Shown piece after piece: positions 32,428-41,759 of a stretch of 64,000 nt of DNA (the stretch's first letter is position 1; every line of letters begins with the position of its first letter). Origin of the DNA: Rhodococcus sovatensis (GTDB lineage: Bacteria > Actinomycetota > Actinomycetes > Mycobacteriales > Mycobacteriaceae); assembly GCF_037327425.1 (NCBI RefSeq), contig NZ_CP147846.1, forward strand, positions 310,001 through 374,000, given 5' to 3'. The notes below the pieces were generated by a model. That model worked only from the letters and a program-made list of their open reading frames with translations, searched no databases and was not told the DNA's origin. Made by a program: the position numbers and the translations under genes.

Positions 32428-34872
32428 ATGAATACGAACCTCACGGCACTACCTGTTCCCGGAAAGTCGGCCGCTTCCGGAAAGTCCGAAGCACTGCTGG
32501 AGGGACTCAACCCCCAGCAGCGTGAGGCTGTGATGCACTCGGGATCGCCGCTGCTCATCGTGGCCGGGGCAGGGTCGGGAAAGACGGCTGTTCTGACGCG
32601 TCGTATTGCGTACCTGTTGGCCGAGCGCGGGGTCATGCCGGGCCAGGTTCTGGCCATCACCTTCACCAACAAGGCCGCCGCGGAGATGCGTGAGCGCGTC
32701 GCCGGCCTCGTCGGCCCCCGGGCCAACAGCATGTGGGTCTCGACCTTCCACTCGAGCTGCGTGCGCATCCTCCGCAACCAGGCGTCGTTGCTGCCCGGGC
32801 TCAACTCGAACTTCTCGATCTACGACGCCGACGATTCACGCCGACTGCTGACGATGATCTCCAAAGACCTGCAGATCGATACGAAGAAGTTCTCGGCGCG
32901 GCTGCTCTCGACAGCGATTTCGAATCTGAAGAACGAACTCATCGGACCTGAGGACGCTGCCGCCGACGCCGACAAGCAGATGGTCGAGCTGCCCAAGCTC
33001 GTCGCGCAGGTGTACGGCATCTACCAGCAACGGCTTCGGTCGGCCAACGCCATGGACTTCGACGATCTGATCGGCGAGACCGTCGGCCTGTTGCAGGCGT
33101 TTCCGCAGGTCGCCGAGTACTACCGTCGCCGGTTCCGGCATGTGCTCGTCGACGAGTACCAGGACACCAACCATGCGCAGTACATGCTCGTTCGTGAGCT
33201 GGTCGGCCGCGAGGATTCCGACGGAGCACTCGAAGGCACCATCGCGCCAGGCGAGCTGTGCGTCGTCGGCGACGCGGATCAGTCGATCTACGCGTTCCGT
33301 GGCGCCACCATTCGCAATATCGAGGAGTTCGAGCGCGACTACCCGGACGCCCGAACCATCCTCCTCGAGCAGAATTACCGTTCGACACAGAACATCCTGT
33401 CCGCAGCCAACTCGGTCATCTCCCGCAACACCGGCAGGCGCGACAAGCGGTTGTGGACGGACTCGGGGGAGGGCGAGCTCATCGTCGGCTACGTGGCCGA
33501 CAACGAGCACGACGAAGCGTCGTTCGTCGCCTCGGAGATCGACAGGCTCGTCGACAACCACGACGTGCGCTACGACGAGGTAGCGGTCTTCTATCGAACC
33601 AACAACTCCTCGCGTGCGCTGGAGGAGATCTTCATCCGCCTCGGGTTGCCCTACAAGGTCGTGGGCGGGGTGCGATTCTACGAACGCAAGGAAGTACGCG
33701 ACATGGTCGCGTACTTGCGCGTGTTGTCCAACGAAGACGACACGGTGAGCATGCGACGAATCTTGAACACGCCGCGTCGGGGGGTCGGTGACCGTGCCGA
33801 AGCATGCGTCGCCGTCCATGCCGAGCAGCGCGACATCAGCTTCTCCGCAGCACTCCACGACGCCGCAGCAGGCAAGGTCGCACTGCTCAATTCGCGTTCG
33901 CAGAAGTTGATCGGCCAGTTCCTCGAACTACTCGACGAACTCCGCTCGATACTGAACAGCACCGACGACGACGGCAACGACATCGCGGACATCGGCGACG
34001 TCGTCGAGGCTGTACTCGATCGCACCGGGTATCGCGCCGAACTCGAAGCCAGCAGTGACCCCCAGGACGGTGCGCGGCTCGACAACCTCAACGAGCTCGT
34101 CAGCGTGGCACGAGAATTCACCTCGGAGGCGCGCAACCTCGCCGCAGTGGAAGCCGAAGCCGACGTAGAGGTGGAGCGAGAGGAAGGCACTCCCGAACCC
34201 GGTTCGCTCGCAGCGTTCCTCGAACGGGTGTCACTTGTCGCCGACACCGATCAGATACCGGATTCCGGAACGGGTGTCGTCACCTTGATGACGCTGCACA
34301 CCGCGAAGGGCCTCGAATTCCCCGTCGTCTTCGTGACCGGGTGGGAGGACGGGCAATTCCCGCACATGCGCGCACTCGGCGACCCGAACGAATTGTCGGA
34401 AGAACGCAGGCTCGCGTACGTCGGTATCACTCGTGCACGGCATCGTCTGTACCTCACGCGTGCGATCATGCGCTCGGCATGGGGTCAGCCGATCAACAAT
34501 CCGGAGTCGCGATTCCTGCAAGAAATTCCACAATCGCTGATCGACTGGAAACGTGAGGATCCAGGCATCGGTGGACGGCCGAGATCAGGTGGTTTCGGTG
34601 GCGGCGGCTTCGGGGGTGGCGGTGGTTTCGGTGGCGGTGGCTTCGGCGAGCGTCGCGGGCAGCAATCGACGCCGAGCTTCGGCTCCGCGCGCGCACGCAA
34701 CAACGCTCTCGTTCTCGCCGTGGGCGACCGCGTCAATCACGACAAGTACGGTCTGGGAACTGTTCTCGAGTCCACCGGCACCGGTACTTCTGCCATGGTG
34801 TTGGTCGACTTCGGTACGTCGGGACGCGTGAAGATGATGCTCATCGGCGGCGTGCCGATGACCAAGCTCTGA
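32428..34872 (+). CDS. pcrA: ATP-dependent DNA helicase PcrA/UvrD1
   Basis: This 814-residue superfamily 1A helicase unwinds DNA with 3'-5' polarity in repair and replication restart. Motif I is AGAGSGKT (residues 46-53), motif II VDEYQDTNH, motif III GDADQSIYAFRGA, and motif V/VI VTLMTLHTAKGLEFPVVF and EERRLAYVGITRA. The C-terminus has a Gly-rich linker (about 715-745, GGFGGGG repeats) and a Tudor-like end (VGDRVNHDKYGLGTVL), which in PcrA contacts RNA polymerase. It matches Rv0949 in position. Confidence 0.96.
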   Translation: MNTNLTALPVPGKSAASGKSEALLEGLNPQQREAVMHSGSPLLIVAGAGSGKTAVLTRRIAYLLAERGVMPGQVLAITFTNKAAAEMRERVAGLVGPRANSMWVSTFHSSCVRILRNQASLLPGLNSNFSIYDADDSRRLLTMISKDLQIDTKKFSARLLSTAISNLKNELIGPEDAAADADKQMVELPKLVAQVYGIYQQRLRSANAMDFDDLIGETVGLLQAFPQVAEYYRRRFRHVLVDEYQDTNHAQYMLVRELVGREDSDGALEGTIAPGELCVVGDADQSIYAFRGATIRNIEEFERDYPDARTILLEQNYRSTQNILSAANSVISRNTGRRDKRLWTDSGEGELIVGYVADNEHDEASFVASEIDRLVDNHDVRYDEVAVFYRTNNSSRALEEIFIRLGLPYKVVGGVRFYERKEVRDMVAYLRVLSNEDDTVSMRRILNTPRRGVGDRAEACVAVHAEQRDISFSAALHDAAAGKVALLNSRSQKLIGQFLELLDELRSILNSTDDDGNDIADIGDVVEAVLDRTGYRAELEASSDPQDGARLDNLNELVSVAREFTSEARNLAAVEAEADVEVEREEGTPEPGSLAAFLERVSLVADTDQIPDSGTGVVTLMTLHTAKGLEFPVVFVTGWEDGQFPHMRALGDPNELSEERRLAYVGITRARHRLYLTRAIMRSAWGQPINNPESRFLQEIPQSLIDWKREDPGIGGRPRSGGFGGGGFGGGGGFGGGGFGERRGQQSTPSFGSARARNNALVLAVGDRVNHDKYGLGTVLESTGTGTSAMVLVDFGTSGRVKMMLIGGVPMTKL

Positions 34873-34882
34873 ACAGACGAAA

Positions 34883-34911
34883 GCCGCGCACCGAATAGTC
34901 GGGTGCGCGGC
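34883..34911. terminator. Hairpin terminator between pcrA and the M23 peptidase gene
   Basis: GCCGCGCACC (34883-34892) pairs with GGTGCGCGGC (34902-34911) in a ten-pair stem. The two flanking genes are convergent, so this is probably a shared terminator. No T-run follows. Confidence 0.65.
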
Positions 34912-34929
34912 GGGGAGTGCGTCGAACTG

Positions 34930-35976
34930 TCAGTCCATTTCGGGTCCGAGGCCGATGCCTCGGGAAGCCAACCACGGAAGCGGGTCGATCTTGCTGTCGC
35001 CCGGGAGGTGGACCTCGAAGTGCAGGTGCGGTCCGGTGGAGAAACCACGGTTGCCCATACGTGCGATCTGGTCTCCGGCCATGACTTCCTGGCCGACCGT
35101 GACGTTCGCGCTGTCGATGTGCCCGTACACGGTGATGGTGCCGTCGGCGTGCTGCAGGCGAACCCACATTCCGAAACCGGCCGCGGGGCCCGCGTCGATG
35201 ACTTTGCCGTCGGCGACCGCGAGGATCGGTGTGCCGATAGCGTTGGCGATGTCCACGCCTGCGTGGAGAACTCCCCAGCGCTGACCGAAGTTGGAGGTGT
35301 ACGTACCAACTGCGGGAAGCACGAACAGCGGTCGGCGGGCGGCAGCCTCACGTGCGGCGCGCTCTTCGCTGAAGCGCTGCCCCTTGGCGAGGAGGTCGTT
35401 GAACTGGCTGAGATCGACGGGGTTCGCGACATTCAGGATCTGTGGAGCCGAAGAAGCAGAAACGTCGGTCGTGGTGTCAGCGGCGAAATTGGCTGCCTGC
35501 GGGACGGCCGTAGCGGCGACGCCCGGGGCTGCTGGCGCTGCGCCTGCAGCGAGAGCAACTTCCTCGGACATACTCGGAGCGGAAGGTCCGTGGTCGATGA
35601 CGGCCTGGCCTGCAGCCACGACGGCACCTGCAGCGACTGCCAGGACGGCGGCGCGGCCCTTGAGTGCGGTGGGAGGCGTCGGGATCCGATGCGCGCCACG
35701 CCGACGAGAAACAGCGATCTCGTTTGCAGGAACACCCTCTGTAACGAAATCAGGCTCCGCCGAGACATCCACTTCGGAGATGCTGTGCAGCTCGCTGTCG
35801 TGGTAGCTCTCGGCAGAGCCGTAGTTGCTTGCGAAGTAGTCGTAGCCGGTCGTATCGAAGTCTTCCGCTTCGGTTCCCCAGCTGGTCTGAGTCGTGAACA
35901 CGGTGGGCGCGCTTTCGGTTACCGCTGCCGGTTTTACGAACCGGCTGGTGGTGAAGGACGCGCGGTGTTGCGACAA
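34930..35976 (-). CDS. Membrane-anchored M23 (LytM-type) peptidase
   Basis: This protein has a C-terminal M23 domain (about residues 245-345) with the zinc motifs HAGVDIA and HLHFEVH, so it should cut peptidoglycan cross-links or regulate such enzymes. With the TTG start at 35976, supported by GGGAGG nine bases before it, the length is 348. A single hydrophobic segment at about 108-126 follows RRRGAHR, so an acidic tail of about 100 residues would face the cytoplasm and the peptidase would face outside. A start further upstream is possible but lacks a ribosome site. It corresponds to Rv0950c. Confidence 0.82.
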   Translation of the reverse strand: MSQHRASFTTSRFVKPAAVTESAPTVFTTQTSWGTEAEDFDTTGYDYFASNYGSAESYHDSELHSISEVDVSAEPDFVTEGVPANEIAVSRRRGAHRIPTPPTALKGRAAVLAVAAGAVVAAGQAVIDHGPSAPSMSEEVALAAGAAPAAPGVAATAVPQAANFAADTTTDVSASSAPQILNVANPVDLSQFNDLLAKGQRFSEERAAREAAARRPLFVLPAVGTYTSNFGQRWGVLHAGVDIANAIGTPILAVADGKVIDAGPAAGFGMWVRLQHADGTITVYGHIDSANVTVGQEVMAGDQIARMGNRGFSTGPHLHFEVHLPGDSKIDPLPWLASRGIGLGPEMD

Positions 35977-36210
35977 GACTAGCGACCTCCCACTTCCGTG
36001 ATCTGCTCGTGACTTAAGACTCGGCAGACGGTAACGAAACGATTGCGGTACGCGCAAGTTAATCGACCTAAACCGACTCATATGTGAGATGGCTCACAAG
36101 GCGAGCAGGCGTTTTGCGGAGATCGACTGTGATCTCCGACAGGTCACAAAAATGGCTACCAACCGCGTGGCGGCCGAGAAGATCGCGGACGAGCGATAGC
36201 GTCCTGATAC
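35977..36210. other. Divergent leader between M23 peptidase and membrane protein genes
   Basis: This 234-base gap contains several dyads: GTGAG (36084-36088) / CTCAC (36093-36097), and CGGAGATC (36117-36124) / GATCTCCG (36131-36138). The long untranslated leader implied for the peptidase gene could hold an RNA control element, since such leaders exist for other cell-wall hydrolase genes in actinobacteria. No known riboswitch class was recognised. Confidence 0.35.
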
Positions 36211-38022
36211 GTGTCCTCTCCTTCACAGACAGGCAAAGTCCCTCCCCGCGTGATCGAGGGTCGATCACCGGATGGCGCGAGCTCCCGCGCAGCGGCTCTT
36301 GCCGCAACCGCAGCAACGTCGATTGCGGCGCTGATCGCCCTCGCTTCCCTGGCTCTGGCGCCCGTCGGAGCGGCCCAGGGCGTTGGTCCGGAAACCGGAG
36401 TCGTTGTGGGGGCGGTCGTTGCGGTTGCTCCTGTCGTCGCAGTGGCGATTCTGGCGATTCTCACCGTCATTGCTCGGCCTGCGCTCGCCGGCGCACTGAC
36501 GGCCGGGTACGGCGCCATCTCGGTGGGACTGGTCCTACTTGATCTCGGTTTGGTCAGTTCGCCGATCGATGCCAATCGGCTCGAGCTGTTCCGGCCGACT
36601 ACTGCCGAAGCCCTCGAACCGGAGCTCGGTGCCTACGGGTTGATCGCCGCCCATGCCCTCGCCGTGGTGGGCGGTGTGCTCGGTCTCGTCGCCGTCGGTA
36701 GGGCTTCGTTCGACGATGGCTACGGCCATTCGCCCCGAGCGGAGCTGACCGGTCGGTCGTCGGCAGTTCGAATCGGAGCGACCCTGTCGGTGATCGCGGT
36801 AGTGGCCTCGCTCGTCGCGGCCGCCGCGATGTGGACACCGCCGTATGTCTCGACCGATTCGATCGTCCTGGTTCGGGCAGTCGTCGAATCGCCCCTGACG
36901 ACCGCGCTCGGATCGGGAGCGCTGGCGCTGGCCGTGGTGATCGTCGTAGCAGCAGCGCTCGCATCGATCTCCCCGCCCGTTGCTGCCGGCGCGGTACTTG
37001 CAGCGGGTCTGGGGATCGTCGGGATCTTCGGCAGCCGGGGCGTCGCGGGATCTGCGTCCGGTCCTGGCGTCGACGCGTCTGCAGGTTCTTGGATCGGCGC
37101 GGTCGGGGGGATCGTGCTGACCGTCGTCGGAGTTCTCGCACTCCCCATCTCTGCTGTCCGCGACCGGCGGGGCGACGCCGGGGGAACGACGGGGCGTGAC
37201 CGCAAGCTGCAGGATCCGAGTTCGTCCATGCGGTGGCACGTCGTCGCCGGGATGTCGGGGGTTGCCGGGGGAGTTCTCCTGAGTGCCGCTGGATTCCTGC
37301 CGATACTCGATGTTCCCGACGGCATGCCGAATCCGACGATTCTCGCGACGCGCACTGCGCTCATCGCGGGGTTCCTACTCGTGATCGCGTCCGTTCCGAT
37401 GTTCTTCTCGTTGTTCGCCGGCACCGTCCGTCCGGCGCTCGGGATCATCGCCGTCGCTGCGATCATGGCCTCGACCGGCGTCCTGCAGTCGGTGGTGCTT
37501 GCCGCCGACATCGACGGCATCGGCCTTGGTATCGGCGGCATTGCGACTGCTCTCGGGGCAACCGCCGCGGCCGTCTGCGGACTCGGGGTGCTCCTCGCGG
37601 GTAGTTCCGAGCGGGACGACGTCGACACATCCGACATGCGCACCGACGGCAACGTGGGGTCGGTGGCGTGGCTCGGCGGGATCGTGTCGGCAGTAGCTCT
37701 CGGACTGCCCCTCTATCGGGGCGTCGACACCTCGGCTGCGTCGTTCGCGGAGTTCCCCTGGGGTTGGGATGCCTGGGGCCAGGCAGCGATGGCGGTGACC
37801 GTGGTGGTGGCCGTCCTCCTTGCGTCACGCTCGCGGCCCGCCAGAGGGACCGCCCTTCTCGTCGGGTGCGCGGTCGCCATGGTCGTCTATGTGCTGGGTT
37901 GGCCGCTGACACAAGCGCGTGTGCTGGACCCTGCTATCGGAGCCGGTTCGTTCGTCGGCGCGCTCGGGTGTGTGATTCTCGCTGTGGCGGCAGCTCTTTC
38001 GGCCCGACGCCGCAGCCAGTGA
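36211..38022 (+). CDS. Polytopic membrane protein of unknown function
   Basis: This 603-residue protein is made of repeated hydrophobic segments (roughly 14) joined by short loops rich in Gly, Ala and Asp, with a longer soluble loop near 325-345 (RDRRGDAGGTTGRDRKLQD). No motif of a transporter or enzyme family is recognised. The composition is that of an inner-membrane protein. It lies between the M23 peptidase and sucC, where M. tuberculosis has no gene of this kind, so it may be specific to this lineage. It is divergent from the peptidase and could share its regulation. Confidence 0.75.
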   Translation: MSSPSQTGKVPPRVIEGRSPDGASSRAAALAATAATSIAALIALASLALAPVGAAQGVGPETGVVVGAVVAVAPVVAVAILAILTVIARPALAGALTAGYGAISVGLVLLDLGLVSSPIDANRLELFRPTTAEALEPELGAYGLIAAHALAVVGGVLGLVAVGRASFDDGYGHSPRAELTGRSSAVRIGATLSVIAVVASLVAAAAMWTPPYVSTDSIVLVRAVVESPLTTALGSGALALAVVIVVAAALASISPPVAAGAVLAAGLGIVGIFGSRGVAGSASGPGVDASAGSWIGAVGGIVLTVVGVLALPISAVRDRRGDAGGTTGRDRKLQDPSSSMRWHVVAGMSGVAGGVLLSAAGFLPILDVPDGMPNPTILATRTALIAGFLLVIASVPMFFSLFAGTVRPALGIIAVAAIMASTGVLQSVVLAADIDGIGLGIGGIATALGATAAAVCGLGVLLAGSSERDDVDTSDMRTDGNVGSVAWLGGIVSAVALGLPLYRGVDTSAASFAEFPWGWDAWGQAAMAVTVVVAVLLASRSRPARGTALLVGCAVAMVVYVLGWPLTQARVLDPAIGAGSFVGALGCVILAVAAALSARRRSQ

Positions 38023-38118
38023 GGCGTGGGACACACACCATGAGCCGGTGAGATAGACCACATAGCATCCATGCGCCCGATGCGCCGCCTGGGCACCTGG
38101 ATAAAGTCCATCACCAGA

Positions 38119-38141
38119 CCCGCTCACACCCCTTGAGCGGG
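38119..38141 (+). promoter_or_regulatory. Leader hairpin upstream of sucC
   Basis: CCCGCTCA (38119-38126) pairs with TGAGCGGG (38134-38141) around seven bases. It lies 27 bases before the sucC start in a 146-base intergenic region. No T-run follows. It may be a leader structure rather than a terminator. Confidence 0.4.
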
Positions 38142-38168
38142 CGTCAACGTAGACGAGACGGTGAGCTG

Positions 38169-39332
38169 ATGGATCTCTTCGAATACCAGGCGAAGGAATT
38201 GTTCGCCAAGCATGGCGTACCCACCTCCGCCGGTCGTGTCACCGACACGGTCGCCGGAGCAACCCAGATTGCCGAAGAAATCGGCAAGCCAGTGATGGTC
38301 AAAGCGCAGGTCAAGGTCGGTGGCCGCGGCAAGGCCGGTGGCGTCAAGTACTCCAAGGACGTCGCAGCAGCCACCGAGAACGCAGAAGCGATTCTCGGAC
38401 TCGACATCAAGGGCCATGTCGTCAATAAGCTTCTCGTTGCAGAAGCCTCCGACATCGCCGAGGAGTACTACATCTCCTTCCTGCTCGATCGCACCAACCG
38501 CACCTACCTTGCGATGTGTTCGGTCGAGGGTGGCGTCGAAATCGAGGTGACGGCGGAGGAGAACCCCGACGCACTCGCACGTATCCCGGTCGACGCCGTC
38601 AAGGGCGTCGACCTTGCTTTTGCTCGTGAAATCGCCGAAAAGGGCAAGCTTCCCGCCGAGGTGCTCGACGCCGCTGCGGTGACCATCCAGAAGCTGTGGG
38701 AGGTCTTCATCAATGAAGACGCTCTCCTGGTCGAGGTCAACCCGCTGGTTCGCACCCCGGACGATCAGATCCTCGCCCTCGACGGCAAGGTGACGCTCGA
38801 CGCCAACGCAGACTTCCGTCAGGCCGGCCATGCCGAGTTCGAGGACAAGGACGCAGCCGATCCCCTCGAGGCCAAGGCCAAGGAGAACGACCTCAACTAC
38901 GTCAAGCTCGACGGACAGGTCGGCATCATCGGAAACGGTGCCGGGCTGGTCATGTCCACGCTCGACGTCGTCGCATACGCGGGCGAGGCACACGGCGGCG
39001 TCAAGCCCGCCAACTTCCTCGACATCGGCGGCGGCGCTTCGGCCGAGGTCATGGCCGCAGGCCTCGACGTCATCCTTGGCGACGAGCAGGTCAAGAGCGT
39101 GTTCGTCAACGTCTTCGGTGGTATCACCGCGTGTGACGCAGTCGCCAACGGCATCGTCGGCGCGCTGAAGAAGCTGGGCGACGACGCCAACAAGCCGCTC
39201 GTGGTCCGCCTCGACGGAAACAAGGTCGAAGAGGGCCGCAAGATTCTCGCCGACGCCGCGCACCCGCTGGTGACGCTCGCCGGAACCATGGACGAGGGCG
39301 CCGACAAGGCCGCCGAGCTGGCAGCGAAGTAG
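38169..39332 (+). CDS. sucC: Succinyl-CoA synthetase beta subunit
   Basis: This 387-residue subunit, with SucD, makes succinate and a nucleoside triphosphate from succinyl-CoA in the citric acid cycle. The ATP-grasp start MDLFEYQAKELFAKHGVP, KAQVKVGGRGKAGGVK and the C-terminal GGITACDAVANGIVGAL are as expected. The ATG at 38169 is fixed by the conserved MDLFEYQ start; a longer frame has no homology. It is followed by sucD after eight bases. Confidence 0.97.
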   Translation: MDLFEYQAKELFAKHGVPTSAGRVTDTVAGATQIAEEIGKPVMVKAQVKVGGRGKAGGVKYSKDVAAATENAEAILGLDIKGHVVNKLLVAEASDIAEEYYISFLLDRTNRTYLAMCSVEGGVEIEVTAEENPDALARIPVDAVKGVDLAFAREIAEKGKLPAEVLDAAAVTIQKLWEVFINEDALLVEVNPLVRTPDDQILALDGKVTLDANADFRQAGHAEFEDKDAADPLEAKAKENDLNYVKLDGQVGIIGNGAGLVMSTLDVVAYAGEAHGGVKPANFLDIGGGASAEVMAAGLDVILGDEQVKSVFVNVFGGITACDAVANGIVGALKKLGDDANKPLVVRLDGNKVEEGRKILADAAHPLVTLAGTMDEGADKAAELAAK

Positions 39333-39340
39333 AGGAAACC

Positions 39341-40252
39341 ATGTCAATCTTTCTGAACAAGGACAACAAGGTCATCGTCCAGGGCATCACCGGCGGCGAA
39401 GGCACCAAGCACACCGCCCTGATGCTCAAGGCCGGAACCCAGGTCGTCGGCGGCGTCAACGCACGTAAGGCCGGAACCACGGTCAAGCATGTCGATGCCG
39501 ACGGCAACGACATCGAACTCCCGGTCTTCGCGACCGTCGCCGAGGCCATGGAGAAGACCGGAGCGGACGTCTCCATCGCGTTCGTTCCGCCGGCATTCTC
39601 CAAGGACGCCATCGTCGAGGCGATCGACGCCGAGATCCCTCTGCTCGTCGTCATCACCGAGGGCATCCCCGTGCAGGACTCCGCGTACGCGTGGGCCTAC
39701 AACGTGGAAAAGGGCAAGAAGACCCGCATCATCGGCCCGAACTGCCCCGGAATCATCACTCCCGGTGAAGCTCTCGTCGGCATCACGCCCGCCAACATCT
39801 CCGGCACCGGCCCCATCGGCCTGGTCTCCAAGAGTGGCACGCTGACCTACCAGATGATGTTCGAGCTCCGTGACTTCGGCTTCTCGACCGCCATCGGAAT
39901 CGGCGGCGACCCCGTCATCGGTACGACGCACATCGACGCCATCGAGGCGTTCGAGGCCGATCCCGAGACCAAGCTGATCGTCATGATCGGTGAAATCGGT
40001 GGCGACGCAGAAGAGCGCGCCGCCGACTACATCAAGGCCAACGTGACCAAGCCGGTCGTCGGTTACGTCGCAGGCTTCACCGCTCCCGAGGGCAAGACCA
40101 TGGGCCACGCAGGCGCCATCGTCTCCGGCTCGCTGGGAACGGCGCAGGCCAAGAAGGACGCACTCGAGGCCGCAGGCGTCAAGGTCGGCAAGACGCCGTC
40201 CGAGACCGCTGCCCTCGCGCGCGAAATCCTCGAATCGATGTCCGTGAAGTAG
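39341..40252 (+). CDS. sucD: Succinyl-CoA synthetase alpha subunit
   Basis: This 303-residue subunit carries the phosphorylated histidine (in KTMGHAGAIVSG, near residue 255) and binds CoA. The start SIFLNKDNKVIVQGITGGEGTKHTALML and IGPNCPGIITPGE are typical. The gene is eight bases after sucC in one operon and is followed by a strong terminator. Confidence 0.97.
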   Translation: MSIFLNKDNKVIVQGITGGEGTKHTALMLKAGTQVVGGVNARKAGTTVKHVDADGNDIELPVFATVAEAMEKTGADVSIAFVPPAFSKDAIVEAIDAEIPLLVVITEGIPVQDSAYAWAYNVEKGKKTRIIGPNCPGIITPGEALVGITPANISGTGPIGLVSKSGTLTYQMMFELRDFGFSTAIGIGGDPVIGTTHIDAIEAFEADPETKLIVMIGEIGGDAEERAADYIKANVTKPVVGYVAGFTAPEGKTMGHAGAIVSGSLGTAQAKKDALEAAGVKVGKTPSETAALAREILESMSVK

Positions 40253-40266
40253 CTTTCACATCGGAA

Positions 40267-40299
40267 GGGCCCGCCACGACTGCTGTGGCGGGCCCTTTT
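40267..40299 (+). terminator. Strong intrinsic terminator after sucCD
   Basis: GGGCCCGCCAC (40267-40277) and GTGGCGGGCCC (40285-40295) form an 11-pair stem with a seven-base loop, followed directly by TTTT. This is the clearest Rho-independent terminator in the window. Confidence 0.93.
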
Positions 40300-40309
40300 G
40301 TGTTGGGTG

Positions 40310-40350
40310 CGCCGGGCCGCTTGGGTTCGCCGGGCCGCTTGGGTTCGCCG
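40310..40350. repeat. 18-bp tandem repeat downstream of sucD
   Basis: The unit CGCCGGGCCGCTTGGGTT is present at 40310-40327 and 40328-40345, followed by a partial copy (CGCCGG). It lies right after the sucCD terminator. No coding function is supported. Confidence 0.8.
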
Positions 40351-40356
40351 GTTGTC

Positions 40357-40511
40357 CGCTTGAATGAACCACGGAAGCTATCTGACCGTATGGATGGACC
40401 ATTCAAGCGATGCGGGGGGCGAGGCCGAGCGATGCGGGGCACGGCGGATTCTCAGAATCACGGTGAATAGAACTGTGTCCATTACTCCGCGTAACGGCTT
40501 CACTGATCCTC
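40357..40511. promoter_or_regulatory. Regulatory region upstream of the sulfone monooxygenase operon
   Basis: CGCTTGAATG (40357-40366) is mirrored by CATTCAAGCG (40400-40409), and the dyad GATTCT-c-AGAATC lies at 40447-40459. AGCGATGCGGGG occurs at 40406 and again about 24 bases later. These sit ahead of a sulfur-scavenging operon that is normally expressed under sulfate limitation, so one of them may be the activator or repressor site. Confidence 0.45.
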
Positions 40512-41735
40512 ATGACTACCACCGAGAACCACTCCGTAGCGACCAAGAGCTGGCCCGACGCACCGACGTCCCCCGAAGGATGGATCGCCAGGGCAGGTGA
40601 GGTTGCGCAGCTCCTCGCTGTCGATGCCGTCGCCCGCGACAAGGGCCGGGACCTTCCCGCCGCCGAGGTTCAGTTGCTGAAGGATGCCGGGCTCGTCACG
40701 CTGCTCGGACCCGTCGAACACGGTGGCGGCGGCCAGGACTGGCCTACCGCCTACCAGGTCATCCGGACCGTTGCTGCAGCCGACGGTTCCATCGGCCAGC
40801 TTCTCGGATACCACCTGCTGTGGTTCTGGGCCGCCCGTCTCGTCGGTACTCCCGAGCAGATCGAGGCCGTCGAAGCAGACGCCACGAAGAACAAGTGGTT
40901 CTTCGGCGGTGCCGTCAACCCGCGGGACAATGACGTAGCGGTCACCGACGAGGGCGACACGATCGTCTTCGACGGCGCGAAGTCCTTCTCGACAGGAAGT
41001 CGTGTCTCGGACGTCACGGTGCTCGAAGGAGCGTTGCAGGACGGTCAGCATGTGTTCGCGATCGTGCCGTCGAACATCGAAGGCCTGACGTTCCATGATG
41101 ACTGGGACAACATCGGCTTGCGTCAGACCGAGAGCGGCAGCGTCACCATCGACAAGGTCCGTGTCGATTGGTCGAGCGCAGCGGGATTCGTGGACAAGGC
41201 CTTTGCGCCCCGCGTCTACAACACCCTCAACGTTCCTACCATCCAGCTGGTATTCATCAACTTCTATCTCGGTATCGCGCGGGGCGCACTCGAGGAGGCC
41301 GCGGCGTACACCAAGACCAAGACCCGCGCCTGGCTGCACAGCACCGTCGACTCGGCCGTCGACGAGCCGTACATCATCGACATCTACGGTGATCTGACGT
41401 CCAAGCTGTGGGCCGTGGAGGCGCTTGCCGATGCAGTTGCCCTGGAAGGGAACAAGATTCACAGCAATGCGTGGAACGTGACGGCGGAGGAGCGTGGCGA
41501 TCACGAGGTCCGCGTCGCCGCTCTGAAAGCCCGCGCGACCGAGGTGTCGCTCGAAATCACCTCGACTGTTTTCGAGGCACTCGGAGCGCGTGCTACGGCG
41601 AGTAAGTACGGATTCGATCGCTTCTGGCGCAACGTGCGCACTCACACCCTGCATGATCCCGTCGCTTACAAGCGTCGTGAGGTCGGTCGTTGGGTTCTGA
41701 CCGGAGAGCTACCCGAGCCGACCTGGTACTCGTAG
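40512..41735 (+). CDS. DszC/SfnC-like flavin monooxygenase (acyl-CoA dehydrogenase fold)
   Basis: This 407-residue protein has the acyl-CoA dehydrogenase fold but belongs to the monooxygenase branch with DszC and SfnC. Typical parts are LLGYHLLWFWAARLVGTPEQIE, KSFSTGSRVSDVTVLEG and NVRTHTLHDPVAYKRREVGRW. These enzymes use reduced flavin to oxidise sulfur compounds. It precedes an SfnG-like gene by 24 bases, so an operon for using dimethyl sulfone or related sulfur sources is likely. The exact substrate is not fixed by sequence. Confidence 0.85.
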   Translation: MTTTENHSVATKSWPDAPTSPEGWIARAGEVAQLLAVDAVARDKGRDLPAAEVQLLKDAGLVTLLGPVEHGGGGQDWPTAYQVIRTVAAADGSIGQLLGYHLLWFWAARLVGTPEQIEAVEADATKNKWFFGGAVNPRDNDVAVTDEGDTIVFDGAKSFSTGSRVSDVTVLEGALQDGQHVFAIVPSNIEGLTFHDDWDNIGLRQTESGSVTIDKVRVDWSSAAGFVDKAFAPRVYNTLNVPTIQLVFINFYLGIARGALEEAAAYTKTKTRAWLHSTVDSAVDEPYIIDIYGDLTSKLWAVEALADAVALEGNKIHSNAWNVTAEERGDHEVRVAALKARATEVSLEITSTVFEALGARATASKYGFDRFWRNVRTHTLHDPVAYKRREVGRWVLTGELPEPTWYS

Positions 41736-41759
41736 AACATTCTCGTAGAAGGAAGACAA

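Noticed and set aside
34580..34650. GGTTTCGGTGGCGG repeats as a DNA repeat element
   Set aside because: They encode the Gly-rich linker of PcrA, common in this helicase.
35977..36081. Known riboswitch in the M23 leader
   Set aside because: I looked for the conserved parts of the c-di-AMP (ydaO) class and could not place them with confidence.
40179..40442. Minus-strand frame with EPKRPG repeats
   Set aside because: It arises from the 18-bp tandem repeat and the sucD terminator, has no ribosome site, and overlaps sucD.
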